Numbered from the stretch's first letter, positions 45,774-53,586 are shown. The stretch is 64,000 nt of DNA from Gammaproteobacteria bacterium (GCA_024234995.1 JACKNF010000017.1:1-64000), one strand, 5' to 3'. The notes: generated from the letters alone by a model not told the origin. A program made the numbers and translations.

Positions 45774-46046
45774 ATGGCTCGAATGGTGAAATGCATCAAG
45801 CTTGGTGTCGAAGCCGAGGGTTTAGATCGGCAGCCTTATCCAGGTGAGCTGGGCAAGCGGATTTTCGAAAACGTTTCCAAGGCCGCCTGGCAACAATGGT
45901 TAAAACAACAGACCATGCTTATTAATGAGTATCGGCTGACACCGTTCGAGCCGAAAGCTCGACAGTTCTTGGAAGAGCAAATGGAACAATTCTTCTTTGG
46001 ACAGGGGGCAGCGCCGCCGGAAGGCTATGTGCCGTCGAAAGCGTGA
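45774..46046 (+). CDS. yggX: Fe(II)-trafficking/oxidative damage protection protein YggX
   Basis: A 90-aa protein starting MARMVKCIKLGVEAEGLDR with the usual Cys at 7 and PYPGELGKRI. It protects iron-sulfur clusters, which fits its coupling to mutY, itself a 4Fe-4S enzyme. Length and sequence match the family throughout. Confidence 0.96.
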   Translation: MARMVKCIKLGVEAEGLDRQPYPGELGKRIFENVSKAAWQQWLKQQTMLINEYRLTPFEPKARQFLEEQMEQFFFGQGAAPPEGYVPSKA

Positions 46047-46110
46047 AGGATCTTGACGCTAGAGATAGGAACTGCTTAAATGCACGTCTATTTTGCATCC
46101 CGCCAATTTT

Positions 46111-46186
<76 letters not shown>

Positions 46187-46689
46187 ATCTAAAGATTTAC
46201 GCATCACTTAACCGCTCTAGGTTTTGGGTGGTGTAGAGCAACTTGCCGATATCGCTCTAGTGCAGGACGTTGTGCGTCCTCTCCTTGAAGCATTGCACTG
46301 CTACCGCATCATTCCAGATATGACAGGGGCGGTCGCCTAGCTTGACCTCGCGCTATAGCCGCACTTTTGACGTATCGTGGTATTTCTGAGCCGCCGCCCG
46401 GCCGGCCATCTCAGCAGATGAATGTCCTCATTTTCCATCCAGGGCCGTAAAAGCGCTTTCCCAGCTTGTACGCGGCGATCATGCCAGCCTTCACCTGTTA
46501 CCCAAGGCTTCGAGACCCATTTTGAGCAAATTGAGCAAAGTGGCCGCTTCGTTCAGATTAAACATGTGCTGGCGCTGCGGGCCAGGAAACCGCGATTTAC
46601 AGCCGGGGTATTGGGTCCAATGGCTTGCTACTCCCTCACCTGTCAATAGCGAGGTGGTGGTACTGGATGCCGACCCAGACTATGTTATC
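46187..46689. other. Degenerate region after tRNA-Phe
   Basis: About 500 bp without a credible gene. Several minus-strand fragments read like decayed coding sequence (for example KLGDRPCHIWNDAVAVQCF) but are broken by stops, and I cannot assign them. The region joins the IS6-like remnant and probably represents old insertion debris next to the tRNA gene. Confidence 0.4.
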
Positions 46690-46917
46690 TAAGAAATTTC
46701 TGTGAATTTTGGCGCATAAAGTGGCGCATGAAGCCTGTATTGAGCAGGCGGAAACGCATGTTTGAAAGCCGGGCATGAACCGGATGATCCCTTGATCGCT
46801 CGATGAGCCTGTTCGATCATGTTCGTTAAGATACTTCCGCTGCTGGGTTTCAACTTTGAAATTGGCATTCGTACTGAGCATTAGCGGGCCGGAACAGCCT
46901 ATTTCAACTTTACACAA
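46690..46917 (-). pseudogene. Decayed IS6-family-like transposase, C-terminal fragment
   Basis: Minus-strand reading gives VETQQRKYLN and, after a frameshift, NMIEQAHRAIKG, which together resemble the conserved RQxKYLNNxxEQDHRxIK segment of IS6/IS26 transposases. The GF segment that should follow is disrupted. There is no N-terminus or DDE triad, and I could not identify terminal inverted repeats. The assignment rests on this short motif only. Confidence 0.5.
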
Positions 46918-47163
46918 TGATTTAGAATAATTTTTTCTCTCTCTTTCCCGTCTCCTTGCGCCTCTTTAGCGGTGTGATTTTAAAACAGTATTATTGTTAC
47001 TGTTTTTATACCGCATAAATTTATCATTGTTTTCACTTAAACTTCTGTCTTGTTTTCAAGATTGGCTATGCTTTATTTTGGACGCAAGATTGCGCTTCTA
47101 TACAGATGGGTATCATTAATTTGAAAATATTGCACATAATTTATGAAAATTTGGAGATTCAAC

Positions 47164-49095
47164 ATGATAAACATTTTTAATGCGATGAAGATATGGCACA
47201 AATTAACATTTGTTGGGCTGGTGTTAAGTATCCCAATTTTTTTGCTGACCTATTTGCTAATTACAGAAATGAACATGGCACTCAGTTTCTCTCGCAAGGA
47301 GATCCAAGGAGTAGAGTATCTACAGCCGGTACGTATGCTATTGCAGCATACGGCTGAACATCGCGGCATAAGTAATGCGTATCTCAATGGAGATACCTCA
47401 TTTCGAGAAAATATTCTGATCAAACAAAAACAAATTACAAATGATATTAAATTGATAGACGCTATTGACGCCCGATACGGCACACTTCTGAACAGTACCG
47501 ATCAATGGCAAAGCATTAAAACCGAATGGCAGAAATTTCATGCTGATGCTCTTAATTTATCTGCCCAGGAAAACTTTTTGCAGCACACAGCGCTAATTAA
47601 GCGGCTGATTAATTTGACACTTGATGTGGGTGTCAATTCCAATCTAATCTTGGACCCTGAACCTGATAGTTATTTCCTAATGGATTGTGTTGTTAGCCGA
47701 TTGCCAATGGTGGTCGAAGATATAGGGCAATTACGAGGTATATCAGCTGGTATCGTTGCGCGCCGTCAAATTACCGAACATGAAAGAGCACAACTCTCAA
47801 AATTAATCGCCCGTTCTCAGATTATGCAAGAAGGTATACAAAACAGTTTGGATCAGGCGTTCAAGCACAATGCAGCCCTCAAATCAGCGTTGGGAACTCA
47901 ACAGGAATCCTTCATCACGCCTGCGCGGGATTTTCTTGCTTTTGTGGAGCAACATATCGTTGACAGCGAACATCAGATTGATGCTGCATTTACCGCAAGC
48001 AAGGTTTTTGATGCAGGTACGCGCGTAATCGTGGCTGGATTTGGCTTCTATGATGCAACCAGCTCGATGCTGCTGGAATTGTTACAACAGCGTATTGTTG
48101 AATTAAATTATAAGAATAACGAAATAATAATAGGAATCTTGTTCTGTATGCTGCTAGCGTTGGGTCTGGCCTATGCAATCGTCCGCGCTATCATTAAAGC
48201 GTTGCAACGGGCCAAAACGGTCTCCGGATCTATTGCAGCGGGCCAGCTTAATAGCGTTATCACTGTCACAGGCAGCGATGAGGTGAGTCAATTGTTAATG
48301 TCGTTGGCTGCTACGCAGGAAGAATTGATCAAAGTACTAAGAAAAATCAAACAAGCAGCAGAGATCGTTGAAAATGGCAGTTGTGAAATTGCTCAAGGGA
48401 AGGAGGATTTAGCCCAGCGAACTTCGGAAGAGGCGGCAGCCCTAGAAGAAACCGCTGCCAGCATGGAAGAATTAATTTCGACTGTAAAACAAAGCGCCGA
48501 CAATGCGGAGCAAGCTAATCAGTTGGCGGCAGCGGCCCGTTTGCAAGCCGAACAAGGTGGGCAAGTGGTTGACCAGGCTGTAGCCGCCATGAACGCTATC
48601 CATACCAGCAGCAGCAAGATCGTCAACATCATTGGCGTTATCGATGAGATTGCTTTTCAGACCAATCTATTGGCTTTAAACGCGGCTGTTGAAGCTGCTC
48701 GCGCGGGTGAACAAGGCCGGGGCTTTGCTGTCGTGGCTGCTGAAGTTCGAAAACTTGCGCAACGCAGCGCCGATGCAGCCAAAGAAATTAAGAGTCTAAT
48801 TACCGATAGCGTTGCTAAGGTGAAAGACGGCAGTAAACTCGTCGAACATTCTGGCCAGACGCTTCAGGGGATTGTCGCTGCTGTCAAGAAAGTCAGCAAC
48901 ATTGTCGCCGAGATTGCCTTAGCGAGTCAGGAACAAGCATCTGGTATTGGACAAGTTAATACGGCTGTTTTACAGATGGAGCAAGTCACGCAACAAAACG
49001 CTGCTCTGGTCGAGCAGGCATCTGCCGCCTGTCAATCTTTGCGCAGTCAGGCGCTAGAGCTTCAAGAACTGTTAGGGTTTTTTAAACTGGCCTGA
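47164..49095 (+). CDS. Methyl-accepting chemotaxis protein with large periplasmic sensor
   Basis: A 643-aa transmembrane chemoreceptor. TM1 is about 14-36, a helical periplasmic ligand domain covers about 37-315 (NIT-like: RGISNAYLNGD, SNLILDPEPDSYFLMD), TM2 is about 320-340, then HAMP (about 345-395) and the signalling coiled coil with the hairpin tip IIGVIDEIAFQTNLLALNAA. The ATG at 47164 is preferred to one 21 bases earlier because GGAG lies 7 bases before it. Base composition is visibly lower in GC than neighbouring housekeeping genes, and the upstream 150 bp is AT-rich, suggesting acquisition. There is no C-terminal CheR-binding pentapeptide. Confidence 0.93.
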   Translation: MINIFNAMKIWHKLTFVGLVLSIPIFLLTYLLITEMNMALSFSRKEIQGVEYLQPVRMLLQHTAEHRGISNAYLNGDTSFRENILIKQKQITNDIKLIDAIDARYGTLLNSTDQWQSIKTEWQKFHADALNLSAQENFLQHTALIKRLINLTLDVGVNSNLILDPEPDSYFLMDCVVSRLPMVVEDIGQLRGISAGIVARRQITEHERAQLSKLIARSQIMQEGIQNSLDQAFKHNAALKSALGTQQESFITPARDFLAFVEQHIVDSEHQIDAAFTASKVFDAGTRVIVAGFGFYDATSSMLLELLQQRIVELNYKNNEIIIGILFCMLLALGLAYAIVRAIIKALQRAKTVSGSIAAGQLNSVITVTGSDEVSQLLMSLAATQEELIKVLRKIKQAAEIVENGSCEIAQGKEDLAQRTSEEAAALEETAASMEELISTVKQSADNAEQANQLAAAARLQAEQGGQVVDQAVAAMNAIHTSSSKIVNIIGVIDEIAFQTNLLALNAAVEAARAGEQGRGFAVVAAEVRKLAQRSADAAKEIKSLITDSVAKVKDGSKLVEHSGQTLQGIVAAVKKVSNIVAEIALASQEQASGIGQVNTAVLQMEQVTQQNAALVEQASAACQSLRSQALELQELLGFFKLA

Positions 49096-49197
49096 TCATT
49101 ATCAGCCTAAATTGTATTAAGGCTATCAGCTTGTGCTGTTGCGGCCCAAGCGCTGCACAAATTCCCGTGCTGAAGCGCTGCCTGCTAATGCGGATAA

Positions 49198-49580
49198 GGT
49201 CTGATCGGGTTACGCTGTTACGGTTTCTGTGACTGGAATGCCCGAGGGCGAGTCAATGTGATCGGTGCGCTTATTGGCCTGCGGTTTGTGACGGTCGGTC
49301 TGTTCGAGTCCACCATTGGTGCCGATGTCTTTTACGCCTGGATTCGCCACGTCCTCTTGCCGCAATGTCCCCCCGCTGCCGTGATCATTCTGGACAACGC
49401 CACGTTCCACAAACGCGCTGACGTTCAAAACGCCCTCCGCCAGGCGGGCCACACCCTTGGATACCTCCCGCCTTATTCGCCCGACCTCAACCCGATTGAG
49501 CACAAGTGGGCTTAGGCTAAAGCCATCCGCAAACAAACTCACTGTTCCGTCGGTGAACTCTTTCGTTCCAATAAAATATA
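49198..49580 (+). pseudogene. IS630-family transposase remnant (5'-truncated, internal stop)
   Basis: Reading from 49198 gives RCYGFCDWNARGRVNVIGAL, then VIILDNATFHKRADVQNAL and YLPPYSPDLNPIEHKWA. These contain the second catalytic Asp (LDNATFH) and the final Glu (NPIEHKW) of the IS630/Tc1-mariner DDE domain. The first roughly 60% of the gene is missing. A TAG at 49513-49515 replaces the expected Gln codon after KWA, after which AKAIRKQTHCSVGELF continues in frame to 49580. The element abuts a truncated attC-like end of the cassette array. Confidence 0.85.
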
Positions 49581-49614
49581 ATCACTATTATTTTGTTTTG
49601 CTATATCTGCATTC

Positions 49615-49633
49615 AGCAACGATGAGGTTAGGC
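49615..49633 (-). other. Truncated attC-like end of the last cassette
   Basis: On the minus strand GCCTAAC (49627-49633) followed by CTCATCGTTG resembles the first arm of an attC site, about 45 bases after the stop of the NTF2-like gene. No matching GTTRRRY arm is seen before the IS630 remnant, so the site appears cut. Confidence 0.4.
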
Positions 49634-49677
49634 CGGTGGCAGATGCGCCGGTGGCTGCGTTGAATATATCTTTGGGT

Positions 49678-50034
49678 TCATTGTTCATAGTGTGCATGGG
49701 CTCGATAGACAAGGCCCGCAGCGTTGAAGCTGAAGACCTCGGCGGCCCGCTTTCCAGTGGCGCCAACGTAATGGATGACGATGCTGTTGATGCCGGTCAT
49801 TGTGCAGATAGGTTCAAAGCGTAGATTGGGGAATAGTTCTAGCGCCTTGGCCCAGTACGCGCCAACGGCCTGTTTGCCGATGAGTTGACCTTCCGGAATG
49901 CCCATGACGTTTGTGATGACTGGAGAGTTCATCTCGAAGTCATCGGTGTAATGAGCAAGGATGCGGGGAAGGTCGTGGGTGTTCCATGCATCAAGCCATT
50001 CCGATGCAAAGCGCTCTGCGGTTTTCCTGTTCAT
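49678..50034 (-). CDS. NTF2-like (SnoaL-like) protein, probable cassette gene
   Basis: A 118-aa single-domain protein beginning MNRKTAERFASEWLDAWNTHD, with LAHYTDDFEMNSP and the beta strands LRFEPICTMTG, INSIVIHYVGA and AAEVFSFNAAGLV typical of the cone-shaped NTF2/SnoaL fold. Such proteins are ketosteroid-isomerase-like or of unknown role. CAGGA lies just before the ATG. It is read away from an attC site (50060-50167), consistent with an integron cassette gene. Substrate unknown. Confidence 0.85.
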   Translation of the reverse strand: MNRKTAERFASEWLDAWNTHDLPRILAHYTDDFEMNSPVITNVMGIPEGQLIGKQAVGAYWAKALELFPNLRFEPICTMTGINSIVIHYVGATGKRAAEVFSFNAAGLVYRAHAHYEQ

Positions 50035-50059
50035 TTTTCCTGGGCTTTCCTTCAGTGTG

Positions 50060-50167
50060 GCCTAGCGTTTGAGTTAATCCGTGCCGTTTTTTGGTGTCGG
50101 CTTGGATGAGTTGTTGTTAGTGCGTCCGGTGGAGTGTAGCGGAACATATTTAATTGCCTTGTTAGGC
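50060..50167 (-). other. attC-like recombination site 1 (108 bp)
   Basis: On the minus strand it opens with GCCTAAC (RYYYAAC consensus, 50161-50167) 13 bases after the stop of the acetyltransferase gene. It ends with TTAACTCAAACGCTAGGC (to 50060), where GCTAGGC is one base from the GTTRRRY core. The outer arms are mutually complementary with spacer mismatches, as expected for the folded single-strand substrate of integron integrases. Confidence 0.7.
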
Positions 50168-50180
50168 GTTTTTCTATGCA

Positions 50181-50645
50181 CTATTTATCTACTGAAATAT
50201 GGTACGTTGTAAAATTCCGGCCTGCTAACTTAGTTTTATAAACTTCGCTGGCTATTTTTTTTAGTGCCTTATATTGAGGCCTGCTTTCAAGCAAGTGAAA
50301 TAATATGTCTTTATGTCCAAATTCGTTAGCCCAACCCATTAATGTTTTAAATATTGATATACCATAGCCCCAGAATTTTTTAGATATAACAATCGCCAAC
50401 TCAAAACCATTTTCATCCGGTTGAATTCCGCACCAGCCTGCTAGTTGGCCGCCTATAAAAACAGCTCGAATGCGGCAACCAGGTAAAGAATCCGTTTTAA
50501 CTTTACTTTCCATCCACTCTCTAATCGTGATGGCATCAAAATATGCATGATCAATCAGGTGCGTTCTCAACGAGTCCTCATTGATAACAATCATTAACTC
50601 TTCTGGATCTATATGATTGAAATTAAAAAATTCAACTTTACTCAT
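50181..50645 (-). CDS. GNAT-family N-acetyltransferase, cassette gene
   Basis: A 154-aa protein with the GNAT core: AVFIGGQLAGWCGIQPDENGFELAIVI (beta strands), then KFWGYGISIFKTLMGWA as the acetyl-CoA binding helix region with a variant of the Q/R-x-x-G-x-G/A motif. Base composition is clearly AT-rich relative to the chromosome. Its stop is followed closely by attC site 1, the normal organisation of an integron cassette. Acceptor substrate unknown. Confidence 0.85.
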   Translation of the reverse strand: MSKVEFFNFNHIDPEELMIVINEDSLRTHLIDHAYFDAITIREWMESKVKTDSLPGCRIRAVFIGGQLAGWCGIQPDENGFELAIVISKKFWGYGISIFKTLMGWANEFGHKDILFHLLESRPQYKALKKIASEVYKTKLAGRNFTTYHISVDK

Positions 50646-50720
50646 GTCTCGACACTTCTAATGCTCTTGTGGATCTCATGGTCTTCTAGTGTATCCCGCA
50701 TGTCAGGCGCTCTGCGAGTG

Positions 50721-50879
50721 TCAAAAAGGAAGGCAGGCGAAGTAAGGGTTTCTCTCAAGCGTCTGGCTTCTGTAAAGATACCGGATGGTCATCTCGCTTG
50801 TCATGGGAGCGTGGAAGATGATAAGCACATCGTTCTTCCTTTCGGGAATTAAGATGGTGAATTCCATATTTGCTATCAT
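50721..50879 (-). CDS. Candidate small protein in the cassette array, 52 aa
   Basis: An open frame on the array strand starting 8 bases after the GTTAGGC of attC-like site 2 (MIANMEFTILIPERKND and onward, ending PYFACLPF). It is placed where a cassette gene should start and has no competing frame of better quality. I do not recognise it, and the second ATG (MEFTIL) could be the true start. No clear attC separates it from the acetyltransferase; GCCTGAC at about 50708 and ATTAGAAG at about 50658 could be decayed arms. Confidence 0.4.
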   Translation of the reverse strand: MIANMEFTILIPERKNDVLIIFHAPMTSEMTIRYLYRSQTLERNPYFACLPF

Positions 50880-50886
50880 GTTGTTT

Positions 50887-50905
50887 GCCTAACATCTCGT
50901 TAAGC
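50887..50905 (-). other. attC-like site 2, collapsed (19 bp)
   Basis: On the minus strand GCTTAAC-GAGAT-GTTAGGC starts 3 bases after the TAG of the DUF3147 gene. Both outer arms fit RYYYAAC and GTTRRRY and are nearly complementary, but the central arms of a normal attC (at least 55-60 bp) are missing. It may be an internally deleted site. Confidence 0.5.
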
Positions 50906-50908
50906 ACC

Positions 50909-51259
50909 CTAAAATAATCCGATACCCCACCGTTTTACAACCAGTGCCAAGGTCGTAAAACAGGCAATCGTAAGCAAAGCGCTTAGGCCCAATGAAGGCC
51001 AGAAACCTATACGAGGCAATATTGCCGGGAACACAAGAAACATGGGTAGTGTTGGTAGCACATACCAAAATGTGTAATATGCTTGACTAGCAATTTTTGA
51101 TTCTGGCTGATTTTCGATGTAGAGCCAAATGAGCGTAAGCACCGTAATTGTAGGTAGTGCCGCAATAAGGCTGCCAACCTTATCGGTTCGCTTTGCAACT
51201 TCTGAGATCAGTACAACAATGGCTGCTGTGGTGAGGTATTTGAAAATAAGCCAATGCAT
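50909..51259 (-). CDS. DUF3147-family small membrane protein
   Basis: A 116-aa protein with four predicted TM helices. MHWLIFKYLTTAAIVVLISE, AKRTDKVGSLIAALPTITVL and FWYVLPTLPMFLVFPAILPR match the general pattern of DUF3147 proteins. The frame is open 57 codons further upstream but that extension lacks similarity, so the ATG at 51259 is preferred. Function unknown. It lies on the array strand and ends at an attC-like remnant. Confidence 0.75.
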   Translation of the reverse strand: MHWLIFKYLTTAAIVVLISEVAKRTDKVGSLIAALPTITVLTLIWLYIENQPESKIASQAYYTFWYVLPTLPMFLVFPAILPRIGFWPSLGLSALLTIACFTTLALVVKRWGIGLF

Positions 51260-51330
51260 GATGATGTCTTTGCGCTTAATGAGGCGGTTCAGGTGCTCGC
51301 GGAGCGCCCGTTGTGGATTGTGGATGTGGC

Positions 51331-51650
51331 CTATACCATCTTTTGCCATTGATACCCATGTGCTGAATTGAATAGCAAGGTCCGCCATAATTGAACCAGC
51401 GATCGGAAGAGCTGTTTGGCGATACTGCAAAGAGAATAGCAGATAGCGATAAGGGCAACAGTGAGAATCAAGACGTAAGCGATGGAGATGACTCTACCGT
51501 CCTTGGCCTGAATGAGCGGGATGCTGCCACCCAGTACCAGTGCTGGGTATGCCATGAGAGTGGCCCAGCCTCGCCATGTAGCGGGTGGACCCCTGTCCAG
51601 CCGTAGTGCTTAGCAGGGAACCAGTACTTTGGTTTTCCGGTGTTGGACAA
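51331..51650 (-). pseudogene. Small membrane protein gene with a frameshift
   Basis: The first part reads SNTGKPKYWFPAKHYGW from a TTG at 51650. The continuation PPATWRGWATLMAYPALVLG lies in another frame, followed by a TM helix (AYVLILTVALIAICYSLC). Joining the two at about 51595 by one base gives a coherent small protein of the KPKYWFPAKxYGWGW type with two TM helices. The break could be a real mutation or an assembly error. The C-terminal tail after ICYS looks altered. It is the first gene after attC site 3 on the array strand. Confidence 0.5.
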
Positions 51651-51672
51651 AGCGAGCACCCTCTTTCACGTG

Positions 51673-51751
51673 GCCTAACATTTGAGTTCAGCGGCGGCGC
51701 AAGGAGCAAAAGCGCAGATTTTGCGGAGTCCACTGGAACGGCTTGTTATAC
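51673..51751 (-). other. attC-like recombination site 3 (79 bp)
   Basis: On the minus strand it begins GTATAACAAG (51745-51751), overlapping the TAA stop of the methyltransferase, and ends CGCTGAACTCAAATGTTAGGC with a perfect GTTAGGC core (51673-51679). The inner arms GTTCCAGTGG and the complement of GCCGCTGAAC pair with one unpaired base, the hallmark extrahelical base of attC sites. This is the most canonical site in the window. Confidence 0.82.
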
Positions 51752-52663
51752 CGGATTATATTTGGCATATTCCTCCAAAAGCGTGAATTGCACTGGATGG
51801 GCTATTTCGATTTCTCTGGGCGAGGTGGTGAAGTTGGTAACTAGCGCTTCAAACATCGGGTTTCTATTTTTTTCTTTTCCGCCAACGTGGTAAAAGTGTT
51901 CTCTAGTGAGGACAGAAAAATTCGCCCATATCGATTTTATGTATTCATTCTCGCGATAGTCATTGTGGTGCCAAGTCGATAATATGAATTTACCCTGGAA
52001 ATCGGTTAGGCATTCAAAAAGGCTATTTTCGTGGTCGCCGTCCCATCCGTTGTAATAGTCAACATGCCTGTCAATATATGGAGGATCGCAGTAGATAATG
52101 TCATTCTTGCTGGCCTGCGATATTGTTTCCTCAAAGCTCTGGCATTTAAACGAAAAATCTTTAGTCTTAATTATTTTTGAAACCCATGCTACTTGGTTAG
52201 TAATTTTTGTTACATAGGCTTGAGCAAAACGATTGGGCTTTCTGCAAAATGGGATATTAAAACCACCCTTTCTATTAAAGCGAATCATTCCATTGAAACC
52301 TGCACGATTTACAAACAAAAAATCTAATGGTGAGTGCCCGGCATTAAATCTGTCCCGGATGAAGTAGTAGTGATCTTCCCCTTTCTCCAATAGGGACGCT
52401 CCTTCTTTGATGAGGTAGGCATTGACTACATCGGGCGTGATCTCGCCTCTTGCAATTGCAGAATAGAAATTTACTAGGTGTGGATTGGTGTCGCAAAGCA
52501 CTGCGCGGTAGGGTGCAACGTTGAAAGCAACTGCGCCTGTTCCCATAAAAGGTTCAATCCAAGCTCCTTGGAAATCCGATGGAGTAATGCTCCTTATCCA
52601 GGGGATTAGCTTGGTTTTTATCCCTTGGGATTTGATAGGAGGAACGCCTGCTTTCGAGCTCAT
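51746..52663 (-). CDS. D12-class N6-adenine DNA methyltransferase, cassette gene
   Basis: A 305-aa Dam-like enzyme. Motif I is IEPFMGTGAVAFN (about 36-48) and motif IV is IIYCDPPYIDRH (about 190-201), with FVNRAGFNGMIRFNRKGGFN typical of the D12 class. It would methylate adenine in a short palindrome; the specificity (GATC or other) cannot be read here. Its ATG overlaps the stop of a small upstream frame (ATGA at 52660-52663) and its stop overlaps attC site 3. It is AT-rich compared with chromosomal genes. It is either an orphan methylase or half of a broken restriction-modification unit. Confidence 0.92.
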   Translation of the reverse strand: MSSKAGVPPIKSQGIKTKLIPWIRSITPSDFQGAWIEPFMGTGAVAFNVAPYRAVLCDTNPHLVNFYSAIARGEITPDVVNAYLIKEGASLLEKGEDHYYFIRDRFNAGHSPLDFLFVNRAGFNGMIRFNRKGGFNIPFCRKPNRFAQAYVTKITNQVAWVSKIIKTKDFSFKCQSFEETISQASKNDIIYCDPPYIDRHVDYYNGWDGDHENSLFECLTDFQGKFILSTWHHNDYRENEYIKSIWANFSVLTREHFYHVGGKEKNRNPMFEALVTNFTTSPREIEIAHPVQFTLLEEYAKYNPV

Positions 52664-52833
52664 TCCTCGCCGTTCCTTTTTTCGGCGGCCAGCGATATAT
52701 CTCCGTTCTCATATTCAATAAATTCCCTTAGCGTAGAGATTTTCTTTGTACCGCCTTTACTGTCATGAACTGTTATTTTCTTGTAATTCATCCAGTATCC
52801 GTCGAACCAATGCTTGCTAAGTTTGGAGAACAT
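52660..52833 (-). CDS. 57-aa frame translationally coupled to the DNA methyltransferase (C-terminal end of a broken gene?)
   Basis: From the ATG at 52833 (preceded by GGGG) the frame reads MFSKLSKHWFDGYWMNYKK and onward to KRNGEE, ending in a TGA that overlaps the methyltransferase ATG. It is hydrophilic, Lys/Glu-rich and protein-like. It probably continues, after a frameshift in the GGGGG stretch near 52840, the frame at 52788-52985. The combined gene could be the restriction partner of the methylase (inference), but no known family is recognised. Confidence 0.5.
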   Translation of the reverse strand: MFSKLSKHWFDGYWMNYKKITVHDSKGGTKKISTLREFIEYENGDISLAAEKRNGEE

Positions 52834-52985
52834 TCCCCGGCCCCCGCAATATCAGCTATGCTATTGATGCTGCCAATGTTCGCGGTATTTCCGCTGCCGC
52901 CTTTGTTGTTTGCGATCTTCCACTGTTCCGTAACAAAGAACTGAAAATTCTTTGCCACCGAAGTAATGGTTTGCAGTTCGTCAAG
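52788..52985 (-). pseudogene. 5'-truncated gene fragment upstream of the methyltransferase
   Basis: The minus-strand frame DELQTITSVAKNFQFFVTEQ, WKIANNKGGSGNTANIGSI is good protein-like sequence that begins abruptly at the inverted-repeat end at about 52982 and runs to a stop at 52788. It has no start codon. Joined by a one-base shift to the 57-aa frame, it would make the C-terminal roughly 110 residues of a protein whose gene abutted the methyltransferase. This is the usual place for a restriction endonuclease. Confidence 0.5.
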
Positions 52986-53109
52986 GCAATCGCGCTATGT
53001 GTTTTTCCCAATGTTTATCAATCTCTTGCAAAGCATGAGCGCTGCATTCTGATAATGCTGATATTCAATTAAATCAATCTATTATATCGACATAGCGCAA
53101 TTGCCCTGG
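52982..53109. mobile_element. 128-bp element with terminal inverted repeats (MITE-like)
   Basis: CAAGGCAATCGCGCTATGTG (52982-53001) and the complement of 53090-53109 (CAGGGCAATTGCGCTATGTC) match at 17 of 20 positions. The 88 bp between are AT-rich and non-coding. The element separates the truncated gene fragment from the GFA gene's partial attC. No target-site duplication is evident, so a solo insertion, a deletion product or an atypical attC stem remain possible. Confidence 0.5.
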
Positions 53110-53111
53110 GA

Positions 53112-53141
53112 GTGTGGGACATTCACTGCAACGCTTGATTA
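53112..53141 (-). other. Partial attC-like left arm after the GFA gene
   Basis: The minus strand ACATAATCAAGCGTTGCAG overlaps the GFA stop codon and resembles a first attC arm (RYYYAAC-AAG-GNNGCAG) with one mismatch. The second arm is missing; the 128-bp inverted-repeat element starts immediately after. Confidence 0.35.
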
Positions 53142-53573
53142 TGTGTTTGCTTGGTCATAAAGAAAACCAACGATTTCATTTAGCCCTGGCATTTCGCTAA
53201 AGCACTTGCCGTTTGTTGGAAGTGCCTCCCAAGCTGCTCTTGAATCGACGAATAGATGTGTTGCAACAGAAAGACCCGCCGTCGTTTCAAGAAGCCCTGC
53301 AGGTACCCAAATGAATTGGGAGTTACCGATTTGATTGGGAACTGGTGACCCGCATTTAGAACAGAAATTTGATGTAAAACCAGTCTCGCGCTTGAAAGTC
53401 GAAATCAGCTGTTGACCAGATAGCCAGCGAAGCTGATTTGAATTTACAGCCATTGCTGTATTGGATGTGGCCCCGGTTTGCTTTCTGCAAAGCGAGCAAT
53501 GGCATTGATAGAGCGCGGGAATGGGCTCAGAAACCTCAAAAATGATCTCGCCACACAAACAGCTGCCTTGCAT
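53139..53573 (-). CDS. GFA-family (Mss4-like fold) zinc protein, cassette gene
   Basis: A 144-aa protein with the family's cysteine pattern: GSCLCGEIIFEV (about 3-14), CHCSLCRKQTGA (about 24-35) and FCSKCGSPVPN (about 90-100). It binds zinc; relatives were described as glutathione-dependent formaldehyde-activating enzymes, but most are of unknown function. An AAGGAG ribosome site precedes the ATG at 53573. GFA proteins are frequent integron cassette cargo, consistent with the attC-like sequence on either side. Confidence 0.92.
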   Translation of the reverse strand: MQGSCLCGEIIFEVSEPIPALYQCHCSLCRKQTGATSNTAMAVNSNQLRWLSGQQLISTFKRETGFTSNFCSKCGSPVPNQIGNSQFIWVPAGLLETTAGLSVATHLFVDSRAAWEALPTNGKCFSEMPGLNEIVGFLYDQANT

Positions 53574-53586
53574 GATGACTCCTTAC

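Noticed and set aside
46422..46649. 75-codon plus-strand frame after tRNA-Phe
   Set aside because: Composition is not protein-like and it lies in obviously decayed sequence.
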